Below, one piece after another: positions 1-7,926 of a stretch of DNA of 13,040 nt. Origin of the DNA: Chloroflexota bacterium (GTDB lineage: Bacteria > Chloroflexota > Anaerolineae > Anaerolineales > Villigracilaceae). Numbering within the stretch: position 1 is the first letter of the stretch; each line of letters begins with the position of its first letter. The stretch covers positions 1 through 13,040 of the forward strand of contig JAPLGV010000108.1 in assembly GCA_026389975.1 (NCBI GenBank). Reading direction: 5' to 3'. Under the pieces are notes generated by a model. It saw only the letters and a program-made list of their open reading frames with translations. It was not told the DNA's origin and made no database searches. The translations under genes and the position numbers were made by a program.

Positions 1-812
1 AGGGTGTCGTGATCATGGATTCTTCAGTCTCGGCGATGCCGGGCAACGTCAACCTGCCCGGCTCCTCCTGGGCTCCTTTTATCCCGCAGGGGTTGACAGC
101 CGTGGCCATCCCCATAACGCGCCTCTCCTCCGTGGCTTATGGTATCCGCGATGGTGATTATGTTAATATCATCGTGACCATGTTGCTAGTAGATGTTGAT
201 CCTACGAATCAGAGCGTCTTGCCCAACTTCACTGCTAATGTAACCATGCCCATTGATGGCAGTCAACTGACTGCACAGATAACATCAGGTGGTGAAGGGT
301 CAAGAGTGGGAAGTACGATATTAGACGAGACTCTTAACCAGCCCGTTTACCTTGTCCCGTCTGAAGGTCAGCGCCCGCGCCTGGTTACGCAGATGATCTT
401 GCAAAATGTCCAGGTGCTGCACGTGGGTAAATTCCCGCTCCCAGGCGAAACAGTTTCTGATCAGTTGACCTTGTCCGAATCTGGAATAGTGGTAACCGCA
501 ACCCCTACGCCCGCCGGGCAACAACCGCCCGGTGTTGTCACTGTTCCGCCCCCGGATATTGTTACGCTGATGGTTTCACCGGATGATGCTAACACCCTGG
601 TGTATCTAATTTACAGTGGCGCGAAAATCACCCTGACGCTCCGCAATCCCTACAACCCGGATCCGGCTGTGCAGACCGATGCAGCCATGCTGGAATATCT
701 TTTGACTCAGTACAATATTCCAGTGCCGGGGAAGTTGCCCTATGCCGTGCAACCACGTCTTGATAACCTCCTGGAACCTGAATTACCTGGCGACTTGACG
801 TCGGTACCTTAG
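1..812 (+). CDS. cpaB: CpaB/RcpC-like Tad pilus assembly protein, C-terminal part (5' end outside window)
   Basis: CpaB/RcpC proteins are periplasmic-side components of Tad (Flp) pilus machines and are thought to act with the outer-membrane secretin. The frame is open from the first base with no in-frame stop, so the visible GTG/ATG codons near 9-17 are probably internal. The N-terminal membrane anchor and most of the SAF domain would then lie upstream. Visible family features are the post-SAF segment with PQGLTAVAIPI followed by a GDYVNI turn (family consensus resembles PxGMRAVAIPV...GDxVDV), a Pro/Thr-rich linker around residues 160-180 counted from the GTG at 9, and a closing block VTLMVSPDDANTL...GAKITLTLRN that matches the usual CpaB C-terminal strand-helix-strand pattern. 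The stop is TAG at 810-812. It is followed 42 bases later by tadZ in the same direction, consistent with one operon. Confidence 0.82.
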   Translation, partial: GVVIMDSSVSAMPGNVNLPGSSWAPFIPQGLTAVAIPITRLSSVAYGIRDGDYVNIIVTMLLVDVDPTNQSVLPNFTANVTMPIDGSQLTAQITSGGEGSRVGSTILDETLNQPVYLVPSEGQRPRLVTQMILQNVQVLHVGKFPLPGETVSDQLTLSESGIVVTATPTPAGQQPPGVVTVPPPDIVTLMVSPDDANTLVYLIYSGAKITLTLRNPYNPDPAVQTDAAMLEYLLTQYNIPVPGKLPYAVQPRLDNLLEPELPGDLTSVP

Positions 813-854
813 AGATTTTTTTGAATACTCCAAACCGGTAGATGGAGATTATTA

Positions 855-2093
855 ATGGCTGATGGCGAAAAGATACGCGTCTTAATTGTAGATGATGTTG
901 CCGAAACACGCGAAAACTTGCGAAAACTATTACAGTTCGAGGCGGATATTGAGGTGGTTGCTGCTGCGCGAACTGGCCGGGAGGCAATCCAACTAACTCA
1001 GGAAGCCAATCCCGATGTTGTTCTGATGGACATCAATATGCCCGACATGGATGGCATTGCCGCCACGGAAGCAATCCGACAGAAGATGCCAGCCGTTCAG
1101 GTTGTGATCCTTTCAGTTCAAGGGGATCAGAACTATATGCGCCGGGCAATGCTTGTTGGCGCACGTGATTTCCTTACCAAACCACCTATACCGGATGAAC
1201 TCGTCGCTGCTATCCGTCGGGCTGGCAAGATGGCGCATGAAGAACGCTCCAAATCCCGCCAGGAATTTATCGCGGCACAGGGTGGTTCCAACCAATCCAT
1301 GACAACTAGCAGGATGACTCGGGGGAAAATCATCCTGATCTATAGCCCTAAGGGTGGGACAGGATGCACCACAATAGCAGTGAACCTTGCAGTCGCACTT
1401 CACAACGAGGAGACACGCGTAGTTATCGTGGATGCAAACCTTCAATTTGGAGATGTAGCCATCTTTTTGAATGAGCAGGGGAAAAATACGATTTTAGACC
1501 TCGCGCCACGTGTTGATGAATTGGATCCTGAAATCGTTGATAATGTCATGATTAAAAACGCTGCATCAGGTGTGCATGTCTTGGCATCGCCGTCTCGCCC
1601 TGAAAATGCTGAAAAAGTTAATGCAGACCAATTCGCAAAACTACTGCGCTATTTGCGTCAACTTTATGCGTACGTTATTGTGGATAGCAGTGCATATCTC
1701 ACGGATATTACTTTATCGGTACTGGATATCGCCGATGCTATTGTGTTGGTTGCCACACAAGATATCCCTTCGATAAAGAACGATCGTTTGTTCCTCGACC
1801 TCCTGCTGACTTTGAATATCCCGGCTGAAAAAATAGCATTGGTGATGAATAAGTTCGACAAACGTATTGCGATTTCTCCGGAAAAAGTTGGCGAGAATCT
1901 AAAACAGGAAGTGCTGGCTGTAATTCCACTTGATGAACGCACAGTAATCCCGGCCGTTAACCGGGGTGTTCCTTTTATGCTCGATAATAAGACCCAACCG
2001 GCAGCCCGAGGGATATATATACTTGCTGAAGCATTACGGGCCAAACTAATCAAACGGGGAATGGAAGAGTCGGAGACAATGGCTAAACGGTAA
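855..2093 (+). CDS. tadZ: TadZ/CpaE: response-regulator receiver fused to a MinD/ParA-like ATPase
   Basis: TadZ/CpaE localises the Tad pilus machine to its site in the cell. The 412-residue protein has an N-terminal CheY-like receiver (about 7-125) carrying the full phosphorylation set: D13/D14, phospho-acceptor D59 in LMDINMPDMDG, S87 and K109 followed by proline. After a short linker (about 126-156), a MinD/ParA-type P-loop domain begins. Its deviant Walker A is SPKGGTGCTT (164-173), so the signature lysine K166 is present but the second, usual P-loop lysine is Cys171. D193 in VIVDANLQFGD is the switch-type aspartate. Later blocks VIVDSSAYLTD and ADAIVLVATQD are typical of CpaE. The ATG at 855 has GGAG just upstream. 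The gene lies between cpaB and tadA, as in Tad operons. The intact receiver differs from the degenerate receivers reported in many TadZ proteins. Confidence 0.9.
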   Translation: MADGEKIRVLIVDDVAETRENLRKLLQFEADIEVVAAARTGREAIQLTQEANPDVVLMDINMPDMDGIAATEAIRQKMPAVQVVILSVQGDQNYMRRAMLVGARDFLTKPPIPDELVAAIRRAGKMAHEERSKSRQEFIAAQGGSNQSMTTSRMTRGKIILIYSPKGGTGCTTIAVNLAVALHNEETRVVIVDANLQFGDVAIFLNEQGKNTILDLAPRVDELDPEIVDNVMIKNAASGVHVLASPSRPENAEKVNADQFAKLLRYLRQLYAYVIVDSSAYLTDITLSVLDIADAIVLVATQDIPSIKNDRLFLDLLLTLNIPAEKIALVMNKFDKRIAISPEKVGENLKQEVLAVIPLDERTVIPAVNRGVPFMLDNKTQPAARGIYILAEALRAKLIKRGMEESETMAKR

Positions 2094-2103
2094 TTGGTTA
2101 TTT

Positions 2104-2108
2104 GGAGG
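2104..2108 (+). promoter_or_regulatory. Ribosome binding site fixing the tadA start
   Basis: GGAGG lies five bases before the ATG at 2114. It makes this ATG the likely start rather than the in-frame TTG at 2102, which would overlap the site. Confidence 0.75.
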
Positions 2109-2113
2109 CATTG

Positions 2114-3529
2114 ATGTCTTTACTTAAACGGATTGAACAAGGGCAAGGGAAACCTTCCGAACAGTCAACTGGTACTCCTCAGGCGTCTGGCGGAGATGCA
2201 TCTCGTCTGTCCTCTTTGCAGGTTCGCAGAGTGAGCGCCCCTAGCGCGGCACCCCAAACCGGAACATACTTTGACCTGAAGACGCGGGTCCAGAATCGGC
2301 TTTTAGCCGAACTTGATCCATCAATGGATATTACTAAAACCGACGATGTTCGCAAGACGATTCAGGGGTTGTTTGAGCAAATCCTGAATGAGGAAAATAT
2401 TGTACTTTCCAGACCTGAGCGTGCTCGCCTTTTCGAACAAATATCGGCCGAAATCCTGGGCCTTGGCCCCTTGCAACCTCTCCTTGAAGACGAGACAGTC
2501 ACAGAAGTGATGGTAAACGGGGCAAAGAACATCTATGTTGAGCGCAAGGGCAAAATTCATCGTGTGCCGGTAACATTTGAAAGTAATGACCACGTGATGC
2601 GCATCATTGACCGCATTGTTGCTCCATTGGGACGGCGTATTGACGAATCCAGTCCGTACGTGGATGCACGATTGGCGGATGGTTCCCGTGTAAATGCTGT
2701 TATACCGCCCATTTCTCTGATCGGCCCGGTATTGACCATCCGCAAATTTTCAAAAATACCCATTACCCTTGAGCAGTTAGTTCAATTTGGTACACTTACG
2801 CCAGATTCGATACAGTTTCTCAAAGCCTGTGTTGAGGCGAGATTGAATATTGTTATCTCTGGTGGTACTGGCTCCGGCAAGACTACCTTGCTAAACATCC
2901 TTTCTGGCTTTATACCAAGTGATGAACGCATCATCACCATTGAAAATGCGGCGGAACTTCAGCTTCGCCAGGAGCATGTTGTCACCCTTGAGTCTCGCCC
3001 GCCGAACATTGAAGGCCGCGGTGAAATTACCATTCGGAACTTAGTTGTTAATGCCCTCCGTATGCGTCCAGACCGGATCATCGTTGGCGAAATCCGCGAT
3101 GACGCGGCGCTGGATATGTTACAGGCCATGAACACCGGCCATGATGGCTCCATGACGACCTTGCACTCGAACTCCCCGCGTGATACTCTGTCACGTCTCG
3201 AAACAATGACTTTGATGGCTGGAATGGAATTACCGGTACGCGCCATCCGTGAACAGGTCTCTTCGGCAATTGACATGATTATCCATGAGGAACGCATGCG
3301 CGATGGGTCGCGCAAAGTGACGTTTATCACCGAGGTTAGTGGCATGGAAGGCGATATTATTACAACAACAGATCTATTTGTATTCGAGCAGACTGGCCTG
3401 GAGAACGGAAAAGTTCTCGGCCATATTCGACCGACCGGCCTACGCCCGAATTTCATGGAGAAGATCGAGGCTGCTGGTATTCACTTGCCTCCCTCAATCT
3501 TTGGCGTTGGTAGCAGGCAGAGATACTAG
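2114..3529 (+). CDS. tadA: TadA/CpaF secretion ATPase of the Tad pilus
   Basis: This is the cytoplasmic hexameric motor ATPase of the type II/IV secretion superfamily that powers Tad pilus assembly. The start chosen is ATG 2114 (471 residues) because GGAGG lies five bases upstream; a TTG at 2102 would add four residues. The N-terminal roughly 60 residues are Ser/Gly/Gln-rich and low in complexity. The N-terminal ATPase domain carries the CpaF signature GLGPLQPLLEDETVTEVMVNG. Walker A is GGTGSGKTT at about 250-258 (K256). Walker B with the catalytic glutamate is RIIVGEIR at about 321-328 (E326). The His box is TTLHSN at about 348-353 (H351), followed by SRLETM. The length and motif order fit the CpaF branch. 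It starts 20 bases after the tadZ stop and is followed by tadB, so it is very likely co-transcribed. Confidence 0.96.
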   Translation: MSLLKRIEQGQGKPSEQSTGTPQASGGDASRLSSLQVRRVSAPSAAPQTGTYFDLKTRVQNRLLAELDPSMDITKTDDVRKTIQGLFEQILNEENIVLSRPERARLFEQISAEILGLGPLQPLLEDETVTEVMVNGAKNIYVERKGKIHRVPVTFESNDHVMRIIDRIVAPLGRRIDESSPYVDARLADGSRVNAVIPPISLIGPVLTIRKFSKIPITLEQLVQFGTLTPDSIQFLKACVEARLNIVISGGTGSGKTTLLNILSGFIPSDERIITIENAAELQLRQEHVVTLESRPPNIEGRGEITIRNLVVNALRMRPDRIIVGEIRDDAALDMLQAMNTGHDGSMTTLHSNSPRDTLSRLETMTLMAGMELPVRAIREQVSSAIDMIIHEERMRDGSRKVTFITEVSGMEGDIITTTDLFVFEQTGLENGKVLGHIRPTGLRPNFMEKIEAAGIHLPPSIFGVGSRQRY

Positions 3530-3564
3530 AGATTGGAGCTGAGTCGATTTTGGATCGGTGATAA

Positions 3565-4521
3565 ATGATTAATATTATACTAATTGGCGGCGGTGTTATT
3601 GCCTTGGTGCTACTGGTTGTTGGGATTGTTGTTTCGGCAACCGGTGATAAGACGTCGATGGATGATCGCTTAAACAAGTATCTTGAAGAAGATAAAAAGA
3701 CAGATACCAAGGAATCCAAAGGCGTGCTGACCGATTGGGTGAATAAACGTGTCGAGAAATCATCATTCGGCGACCGTATTTCCCGCGAATTGGCGCGCGC
3801 CGATTTGAAGTTCAAACCGGGCGAGTATATTGCCCTGTACGTTATTGCGATTATGGGCGGAGCGTTGATCGCGTTTTTACTCGGCGGACGACTTCTTCTG
3901 TCAGCCTTTATTGGAGGAGGAATTGGTGCATTACTGCCTCGCATGTATGTTAAAAGCCAACAATCAAAACGCTTGACTCGCTTCAATGATCAATTACCTG
4001 ATATGCTAAACTTAACGGTAAACGGCCTCCGGGCAGGCTTTTCTACGTTACAGGCCATGGAAGCTGTGAGCAAAGAGCTGCCTGCTCCCATTTGCGATGA
4101 GTTTAGGCGCGTGGTGCAGGAAATGCAACTGGGTATTCCCATGGAGAAGGCACTCGCTAACCTTCTACGACGTATCCCGAGCCAGGATCTTGATTTTCTT
4201 GTAACTGCCATCAACGTGCAGCGAGAGGTTGGTGGCAATCTGGCCGAAATCATGGATGTTATCTCCTACACAATCCGTGAGCGTGTCCGTATCAAAGGTG
4301 ATATTCGCGCTTTAACTGCCCAGGCGACGTATTCTGGCAAAGCACTTGCGCTAATGCCCATTATCCTTCTTTGCATCTTGTGGTTCTTGAACCGCAGTTA
4401 TGTGATGGAATTTTTTAATAAGGACAATATTCTGTGCGGCGGGATTGCTTTAGGAAGTGCAGGGGTGTTGATAACCGTCGGATATTTTGTGATGACCCGT
4501 ATCGCTAATATAGAGGTGTAA
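3565..4521 (+). CDS. tadB: TadB inner-membrane platform protein
   Basis: TadB is one of the two GspF/PilC-like integral membrane proteins that form the platform on which the TadA ATPase acts. The 318-residue product has an N-terminal transmembrane helix (about 2-25), a charged cytoplasmic stretch (about 28-85), a membrane hairpin (about 87-128), a T2SSF-type cytoplasmic domain (about 138-255) with the family-typical FNDQLPDMLNLTVNGLRAG and REVGGNLAEIMD blocks, and two C-terminal hydrophobic segments (about 259-277 and 290-311). The start ATG 3565 follows a weak GGATCGGTG sequence and begins directly with the membrane anchor. The gap to tadA is 35 bases. The stop lies one base before the tadC ATG, which suggests translational coupling. 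Confidence 0.93.
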   Translation: MINIILIGGGVIALVLLVVGIVVSATGDKTSMDDRLNKYLEEDKKTDTKESKGVLTDWVNKRVEKSSFGDRISRELARADLKFKPGEYIALYVIAIMGGALIAFLLGGRLLLSAFIGGGIGALLPRMYVKSQQSKRLTRFNDQLPDMLNLTVNGLRAGFSTLQAMEAVSKELPAPICDEFRRVVQEMQLGIPMEKALANLLRRIPSQDLDFLVTAINVQREVGGNLAEIMDVISYTIRERVRIKGDIRALTAQATYSGKALALMPIILLCILWFLNRSYVMEFFNKDNILCGGIALGSAGVLITVGYFVMTRIANIEV

Positions 4522-4522
4522 C

Positions 4523-5473
4523 ATGCTTACAACGATTATTATTGTCGTGGTTATCATTGGTGTGATCAGCAGTGCAATTGTGCTGGTTGTGGCCGGCATC
4601 CGAAAATCGAAATCTCAGGAAGAGGATCCTCTGGCCGAACGTCTGGCTGAGTACAGCCAGCGCGGCGAGGCCGTGTCACTCGAGGAAATTGAACTTTCCC
4701 AGCCTTTTTCTCAACGCGTAGTGATGCCAATCATGCGCCGCCTGGGGGAGATTTCATCCCGCTTTACTCCTCAACAGGTTGTAGAGCAGACGCGCATAAG
4801 GCTGGAATTGGCCGGGAATCCCGGCCGAATGGATGCGTCCACTTTTATGGTTTTGCATTTTGTGGCAGCCGGATTGTTTGGCGGCTTGGTATTCCTGCTT
4901 TCTCTTTTCTCAAAAACTTATTCACTTCCCATCAAGTTGGTGATTGTATTGGTTTTTATGATACTGGGTTACTTCTTCCCGGATTTGTGGATCAGGAGCA
5001 AGATTAATAGTCGGCAAAAGCAGGTCCGTAAGGCAATGCCGGATGCTCTTGATTTGTTGACCATTTGCGTGGAAGCAGGCCTGGGTTTTGACGCGGCCAT
5101 GTCGAAGGTCAATGAAAAATGGGACAACGAATTATCTTTGGCGTTCGGCCGGGTCATTCGAGAAATCCAATTGGGCAAATTACGCCGCGATGCTTTGAGA
5201 GATATGTCTGATAGACTTGGTTTGGCTGAAATGACCAGTTTTGTCGCAGCGGTCATTCAATCCGAAATGTTGGGCGTCAGCCTGGCGAAAGTTTTGCGTA
5301 TTCAGTCTGACCAGATGCGTATTAAGCGCCGACAACATGCCGAAGAAGAAGCCCATAAGGCGCCCATCAAAATGATCTTCCCGATTGGGATCTTTATCTT
5401 CCCTGCCTTGATGATCGTGTTGCTGACCCCGGCCGGTTTACGGCTGTATGGATCGTTGAAGTACTTTGTGTAA
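4523..5473 (+). CDS. tadC: TadC inner-membrane platform protein
   Basis: TadC is the second GspF/PilC-like platform protein, partner of TadB in the Tad pilus. The 316-residue product has an N-terminal transmembrane helix (about 3-25), two central helices (about 106-130 and 135-156), a cytoplasmic T2SSF domain with the TadC-characteristic PDALDLLTICVEAGLGFD block (173-190) and REIQLG...LRDMSDRLGLAE (213-236), and a C-terminal hydrophobic segment (about 283-302) ending LTPAGLRLYG. The start ATG 4523 has GAGGTG about 5 bases upstream, inside the end of tadB, and one base separates the two genes. It is the last recognisable Tad gene here: the next gene, comF, begins 15 bases downstream, and no prepilin or TadD gene follows. 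Confidence 0.93.
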   Translation: MLTTIIIVVVIIGVISSAIVLVVAGIRKSKSQEEDPLAERLAEYSQRGEAVSLEEIELSQPFSQRVVMPIMRRLGEISSRFTPQQVVEQTRIRLELAGNPGRMDASTFMVLHFVAAGLFGGLVFLLSLFSKTYSLPIKLVIVLVFMILGYFFPDLWIRSKINSRQKQVRKAMPDALDLLTICVEAGLGFDAAMSKVNEKWDNELSLAFGRVIREIQLGKLRRDALRDMSDRLGLAEMTSFVAAVIQSEMLGVSLAKVLRIQSDQMRIKRRQHAEEEAHKAPIKMIFPIGIFIFPALMIVLLTPAGLRLYGSLKYFV

Positions 5474-5488
5474 GGCGGCTGACAGGAC

Positions 5489-6217
5489 GTGTCTTCGACA
5501 TATTGGTTATACCAATGGCTGTGGGGTAGTCTGGACTGGGTTTTTCCACCAGTTTGCGGGGGATGCGATCGGGCAGGATTCCGCTGGTGTCCGGATTGCC
5601 GGCAACAGGTTCAGATCGTACCGGAACCTGTCTGTCGGACCTGTGGTCTGCCGCTTTCTGGCCCTGGTCAATGCCCCAGCTGTAAAGAGTCTGTTCCCCC
5701 CTACGAAATGATGCGTTCCTGGTTGGTTTTTGAAGGCCCTATCCGTCACGCATTGCATAAACTAAAATACCGCCGGAACGTGGCTCTTGGCGATGCCCTG
5801 GCACAACCCTTTGCAGAGTATGTTGGCACACTGGGCTGGACGGTGGACCTGGTTATTCCGGTCCCTTTGGGGAAAGAGCGAATGAAGGAACGCGGCTATA
5901 ATCAGGTTGGATTAGTGGCGATGCCGCTGGCGGCGGTCAATCACTGGCGTTATGCGCCCCGGGCGCTTGCTCGGTCTCGCGAAACCAGGTCTCAGGTCGG
6001 GTTGACCGTTGCTGAGCGCAAGGAGAATGTCTCCGGTGCTTTTCGGGCGGACGCGGCGTTGGTTTCCGGGGCAACTGTCCTACTCTTGGACGATGTTGCC
6101 ACAACGGGAGCCACGCTTTCGGCTTGTACTACCGCTTTATTGGATGCAGGCGTTAGGACTGTATATGCACTGTCGCTGGCTCGCGCTTTACCGCATCACG
6201 GTTTGAACAACGTTTGA
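5489..6217 (+). CDS. comF: ComF family protein (zinc-finger phosphoribosyltransferase-like)
   Basis: ComF/ComFC proteins are cytoplasmic factors needed for natural transformation in several bacteria. They carry a type I phosphoribosyltransferase fold. The 242-residue product has an N-terminal metal-binding region with four CxxC pairs (C23/C26, C34/C37, C49/C52, C62/C65). Next come the family block LVIPVPLGKERMKERGYNQ and the PRPP-binding loop VLLLDDVATTGAT (197-209). The start must be the GTG at 5489: an in-frame TGA at 5480-5482 blocks anything longer, and the next ATG would remove the zinc finger. The preceding AGGA sequence is weak. It lies 15 bases after tadC and 32 bases before hpf on the same strand, so it may be read from the Tad operon. 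A comF-hpf neighbourhood is also common in Firmicutes. Confidence 0.92.
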   Translation: MSSTYWLYQWLWGSLDWVFPPVCGGCDRAGFRWCPDCRQQVQIVPEPVCRTCGLPLSGPGQCPSCKESVPPYEMMRSWLVFEGPIRHALHKLKYRRNVALGDALAQPFAEYVGTLGWTVDLVIPVPLGKERMKERGYNQVGLVAMPLAAVNHWRYAPRALARSRETRSQVGLTVAERKENVSGAFRADAALVSGATVLLLDDVATTGATLSACTTALLDAGVRTVYALSLARALPHHGLNNV

Positions 6218-6238
6218 GTACCACAGCCCAAATCTCAC

Positions 6239-6244
6239 AGGAGG
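6239..6244 (+). promoter_or_regulatory. Ribosome binding site fixing the hpf start
   Basis: A perfect AGGAGG lies five bases before ATG 6250. It excludes the in-frame TTG at 6214, which overlaps the comF stop codon and lacks its own site. Confidence 0.8.
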
Positions 6245-6249
6245 AACCT

Positions 6250-6810
6250 ATGGCAGTCGAAGTTGAAGTTTATGCACGGAACCTGGAAATAGCTGACCAC
6301 TTGAAAGACTACGTCACCAAGAAAGCCTCCAAGCTGGATCGCTACCTGAATGAGATCGAGCACGTCAGAGTGGATTTGAGCTATATCAAGTCGGCGCGCA
6401 GCACCAAGGACCGTAATGTGGCTCAGATTACCGTGCGTGGGCACAGGGCTTTATTACGCGTCGAGGAACGCAGCGACGATATCACCGCAGCCTTCGATAC
6501 CTCCATTGACAAAATGCAGCGCCAACTGGATCGCTTCAAAGGCAAGCATTTCCACGGTCGCGGTGACGGTCGCTCTGCCTCCGAGGTTGTCCCGGTTCCC
6601 GCAGAGACAGGCGGGGAAGAGGAACAGGTTGTTGCCCGGCATAAGACTTTTGACCTGATCCCGATGAACGAAGCTGAGGCGCTGGAGCAGATGAAACTGC
6701 TCGGCCATGATAACTTCTTCATCTTTTTCAATGTCGAAACGAATTCCATCAACGTGCTCTACCATCGCCGCGATGGCACTTATGGGCTGATCGAGCCGAA
6801 AGTCGGCTGA
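6250..6810 (+). CDS. hpf: Long-form ribosome hibernation promoting factor (HPF)
   Basis: Long HPF binds the 30S decoding region and dimerises ribosomes into inactive 100S particles during slow growth or stress. With the ATG at 6250 the protein is 186 residues, the normal long-form size. The N-terminal S30AE domain spans about 1-100 (VEVYARNLEIADHLKDYV, LDRYLNEIEHVRVDL, DDITAAFDTSIDKMQRQL). A charged linker (about 101-128) leads to the C-terminal dimerisation domain (about 130-183), recognised by KTFDLIPMNEAEALEQM, LLGHDNFFIF and RRDGTYGLIEP. A strong AGGAGG precedes the start. The gene follows comF by 32 bases and is probably co-transcribed with it. The 62-base gap to folE shows no convincing terminator. 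Confidence 0.96.
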   Translation: MAVEVEVYARNLEIADHLKDYVTKKASKLDRYLNEIEHVRVDLSYIKSARSTKDRNVAQITVRGHRALLRVEERSDDITAAFDTSIDKMQRQLDRFKGKHFHGRGDGRSASEVVPVPAETGGEEEQVVARHKTFDLIPMNEAEALEQMKLLGHDNFFIFFNVETNSINVLYHRRDGTYGLIEPKVG

Positions 6811-6872
6811 TCTCACCGACCGTTATCCCTGGTCCGGAAGACTTTCCGAGGCAATTATCTTGTGAGTGACCT

Positions 6873-7508
6873 ATGGAATATATTGATTTTGACGATAACC
6901 CCACCGATGGACTGGCTGCCAAGAGCAAGATAGATATTAGCGAAGTTCAATCCGCTGTGCAGCGGATTTTGCAGGCCATCGGTGAAGACCCCGGCCGTGA
7001 AGGCCTGAAGCGCACCCCCGAACGAATTGCTCGCATGTATGCCGAATTGCTTTCTGGTTACCAGATGGACCCGGTGATGGTGGTCAACGACGCCTTGTTT
7101 GAGGTCAAATACGACGAGATGGTCATTGTGCGCGATATTGAATTTTATAGTCTGTGCGAGCATCACATGCTGCCTTTTATGGGGCGCGTGCATGTGGCTT
7201 ATATCCCAGATGGCAAAGTACTCGGCCTTTCCAAAATCCCCCGCATTGTGGACCTGTATGCTCGCCGCTTGCAAGTCCAGGAGCGTATGACCCGTCAGAT
7301 CGCCGATTTCATCCGCGACTTGCTACATCCGCAGGGAGTGGCGGTCGTCGTAGAAGCGCTGCACTTGTGTATGAGCATGCGCGGCGTGCAGAAACACAAT
7401 GCCCGCCTAACTACTTCTGCCATGCACGGGGCATTCCGGGCCAACCTGGCCACGCGGCAAGAATTTCTCGATAATATTAGCAGAGGCGCTTCGCCGCTGC
7501 AGATCTAG
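6873..7508 (+). CDS. folE: GTP cyclohydrolase I (FolE, type IA)
   Basis: This cytosolic zinc enzyme converts GTP to 7,8-dihydroneopterin triphosphate, the first step of tetrahydrofolate synthesis and also an entry to queuosine. The 211-residue protein has the typical helical N-terminus (LKRTPERIARMYAELLSGY) and the zinc ligands C95 and H98 in FYSLCEHHMLPF plus C166 in ALHLCMSMRGVQ. It also has the substrate-pocket block VHVAYIPDGKVLGLSKI and the C-terminal TTSAMHGAF stretch. Length and ligand spacing match FolE1 (E. coli C110/H113/C181). The start ATG 6873 is preceded by a weak GTGAG sequence. The adjacent convergent folB encodes a later step of the same pathway, which favours a folate role. 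The TAG stop overlaps the folB stop on the other strand. Confidence 0.97.
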   Translation: MEYIDFDDNPTDGLAAKSKIDISEVQSAVQRILQAIGEDPGREGLKRTPERIARMYAELLSGYQMDPVMVVNDALFEVKYDEMVIVRDIEFYSLCEHHMLPFMGRVHVAYIPDGKVLGLSKIPRIVDLYARRLQVQERMTRQIADFIRDLLHPQGVAVVVEALHLCMSMRGVQKHNARLTTSAMHGAFRANLATRQEFLDNISRGASPLQI

Positions 7509-7855
7509 TTACCGCGTTCGATTTCCACCCCAACGGACTCTGCGCCTGATACTGCGCCGGGCTTCTCGACTTTTACCGCAACTTTCTGAACCCCCGGCCT
7601 TCTGAGGCATAAACGAGCGATATCCTCCGCCAGTGCTTCCACTGTGAATCGCCGCGTCCCCTCGACCAGGGCGAGGATTTCTTTTGCCACCTGCGAATAG
7701 TCCACGCAATCGGCGATGTCATCGGACTGGGCGCCGCGACGCGTATCCGTAAACAGCGTCACGTTGACGACAACCTCGCGAAGCGTCGCGCGCTCCCAAG
7801 CATTCACACCGAGAATGGCTTGCACGCGCAGATTTTGAATCAGTATCTTATCCAT
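7505..7855 (-). CDS. folB: Dihydroneopterin aldolase (FolB)
   Basis: FolB cleaves 7,8-dihydroneopterin to 6-hydroxymethyl-7,8-dihydropterin and glycolaldehyde in folate synthesis. The 116-residue protein has normal family length and shows the expected active-site set: E21 in GVNAWER, Y53 in VDYSQV, E73 in the VEALAEDIA helix and K98 in VEKPGA. These correspond to the E22/Y54/E74/K100 positions known from the S. aureus enzyme. The start ATG is at 7855-7853, with an AAGGG-type site about 12 bases upstream on the minus strand. It is divergent from the DUF429 gene across an AT-rich 71-base gap that probably holds promoters for both, although I could not single out clear -35/-10 pairs. It converges on folE and overlaps it by four bases at the shared CTAG. 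Confidence 0.94.
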   Translation of the reverse strand: MDKILIQNLRVQAILGVNAWERATLREVVVNVTLFTDTRRGAQSDDIADCVDYSQVAKEILALVEGTRRFTVEALAEDIARLCLRRPGVQKVAVKVEKPGAVSGAESVGVEIERGN

Positions 7856-7926
7856 ATTGCGCTAAAACCCTTTTTGTTCTAAACTATGTATAGTCAGTTT
7901 ACCATAATCTAGGCTGCCAGTATCCT

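Noticed and set aside
2102..2113. TTG start of tadA, four codons upstream of the ATG.
   Set aside because: The TTG overlaps the GGAGG ribosome binding site that serves ATG 2114.
3453..3986. Open reading frame of 177 codons on the minus strand.
   Set aside because: It lies antisense to the end of tadA and the start of tadB, both well supported; its translation is low-complexity and matches no family.
6214..6249. TTG start of hpf overlapping the comF stop.
   Set aside because: It would add 12 residues not seen in HPF and place the AGGAGG inside the gene; ATG 6250 gives the normal family N-terminus.
6811..6872. Possible terminator between hpf and folE.
   Set aside because: Only a short CTCAC/GTGAG pairing with a long loop and no T-run is seen; it is not convincing.
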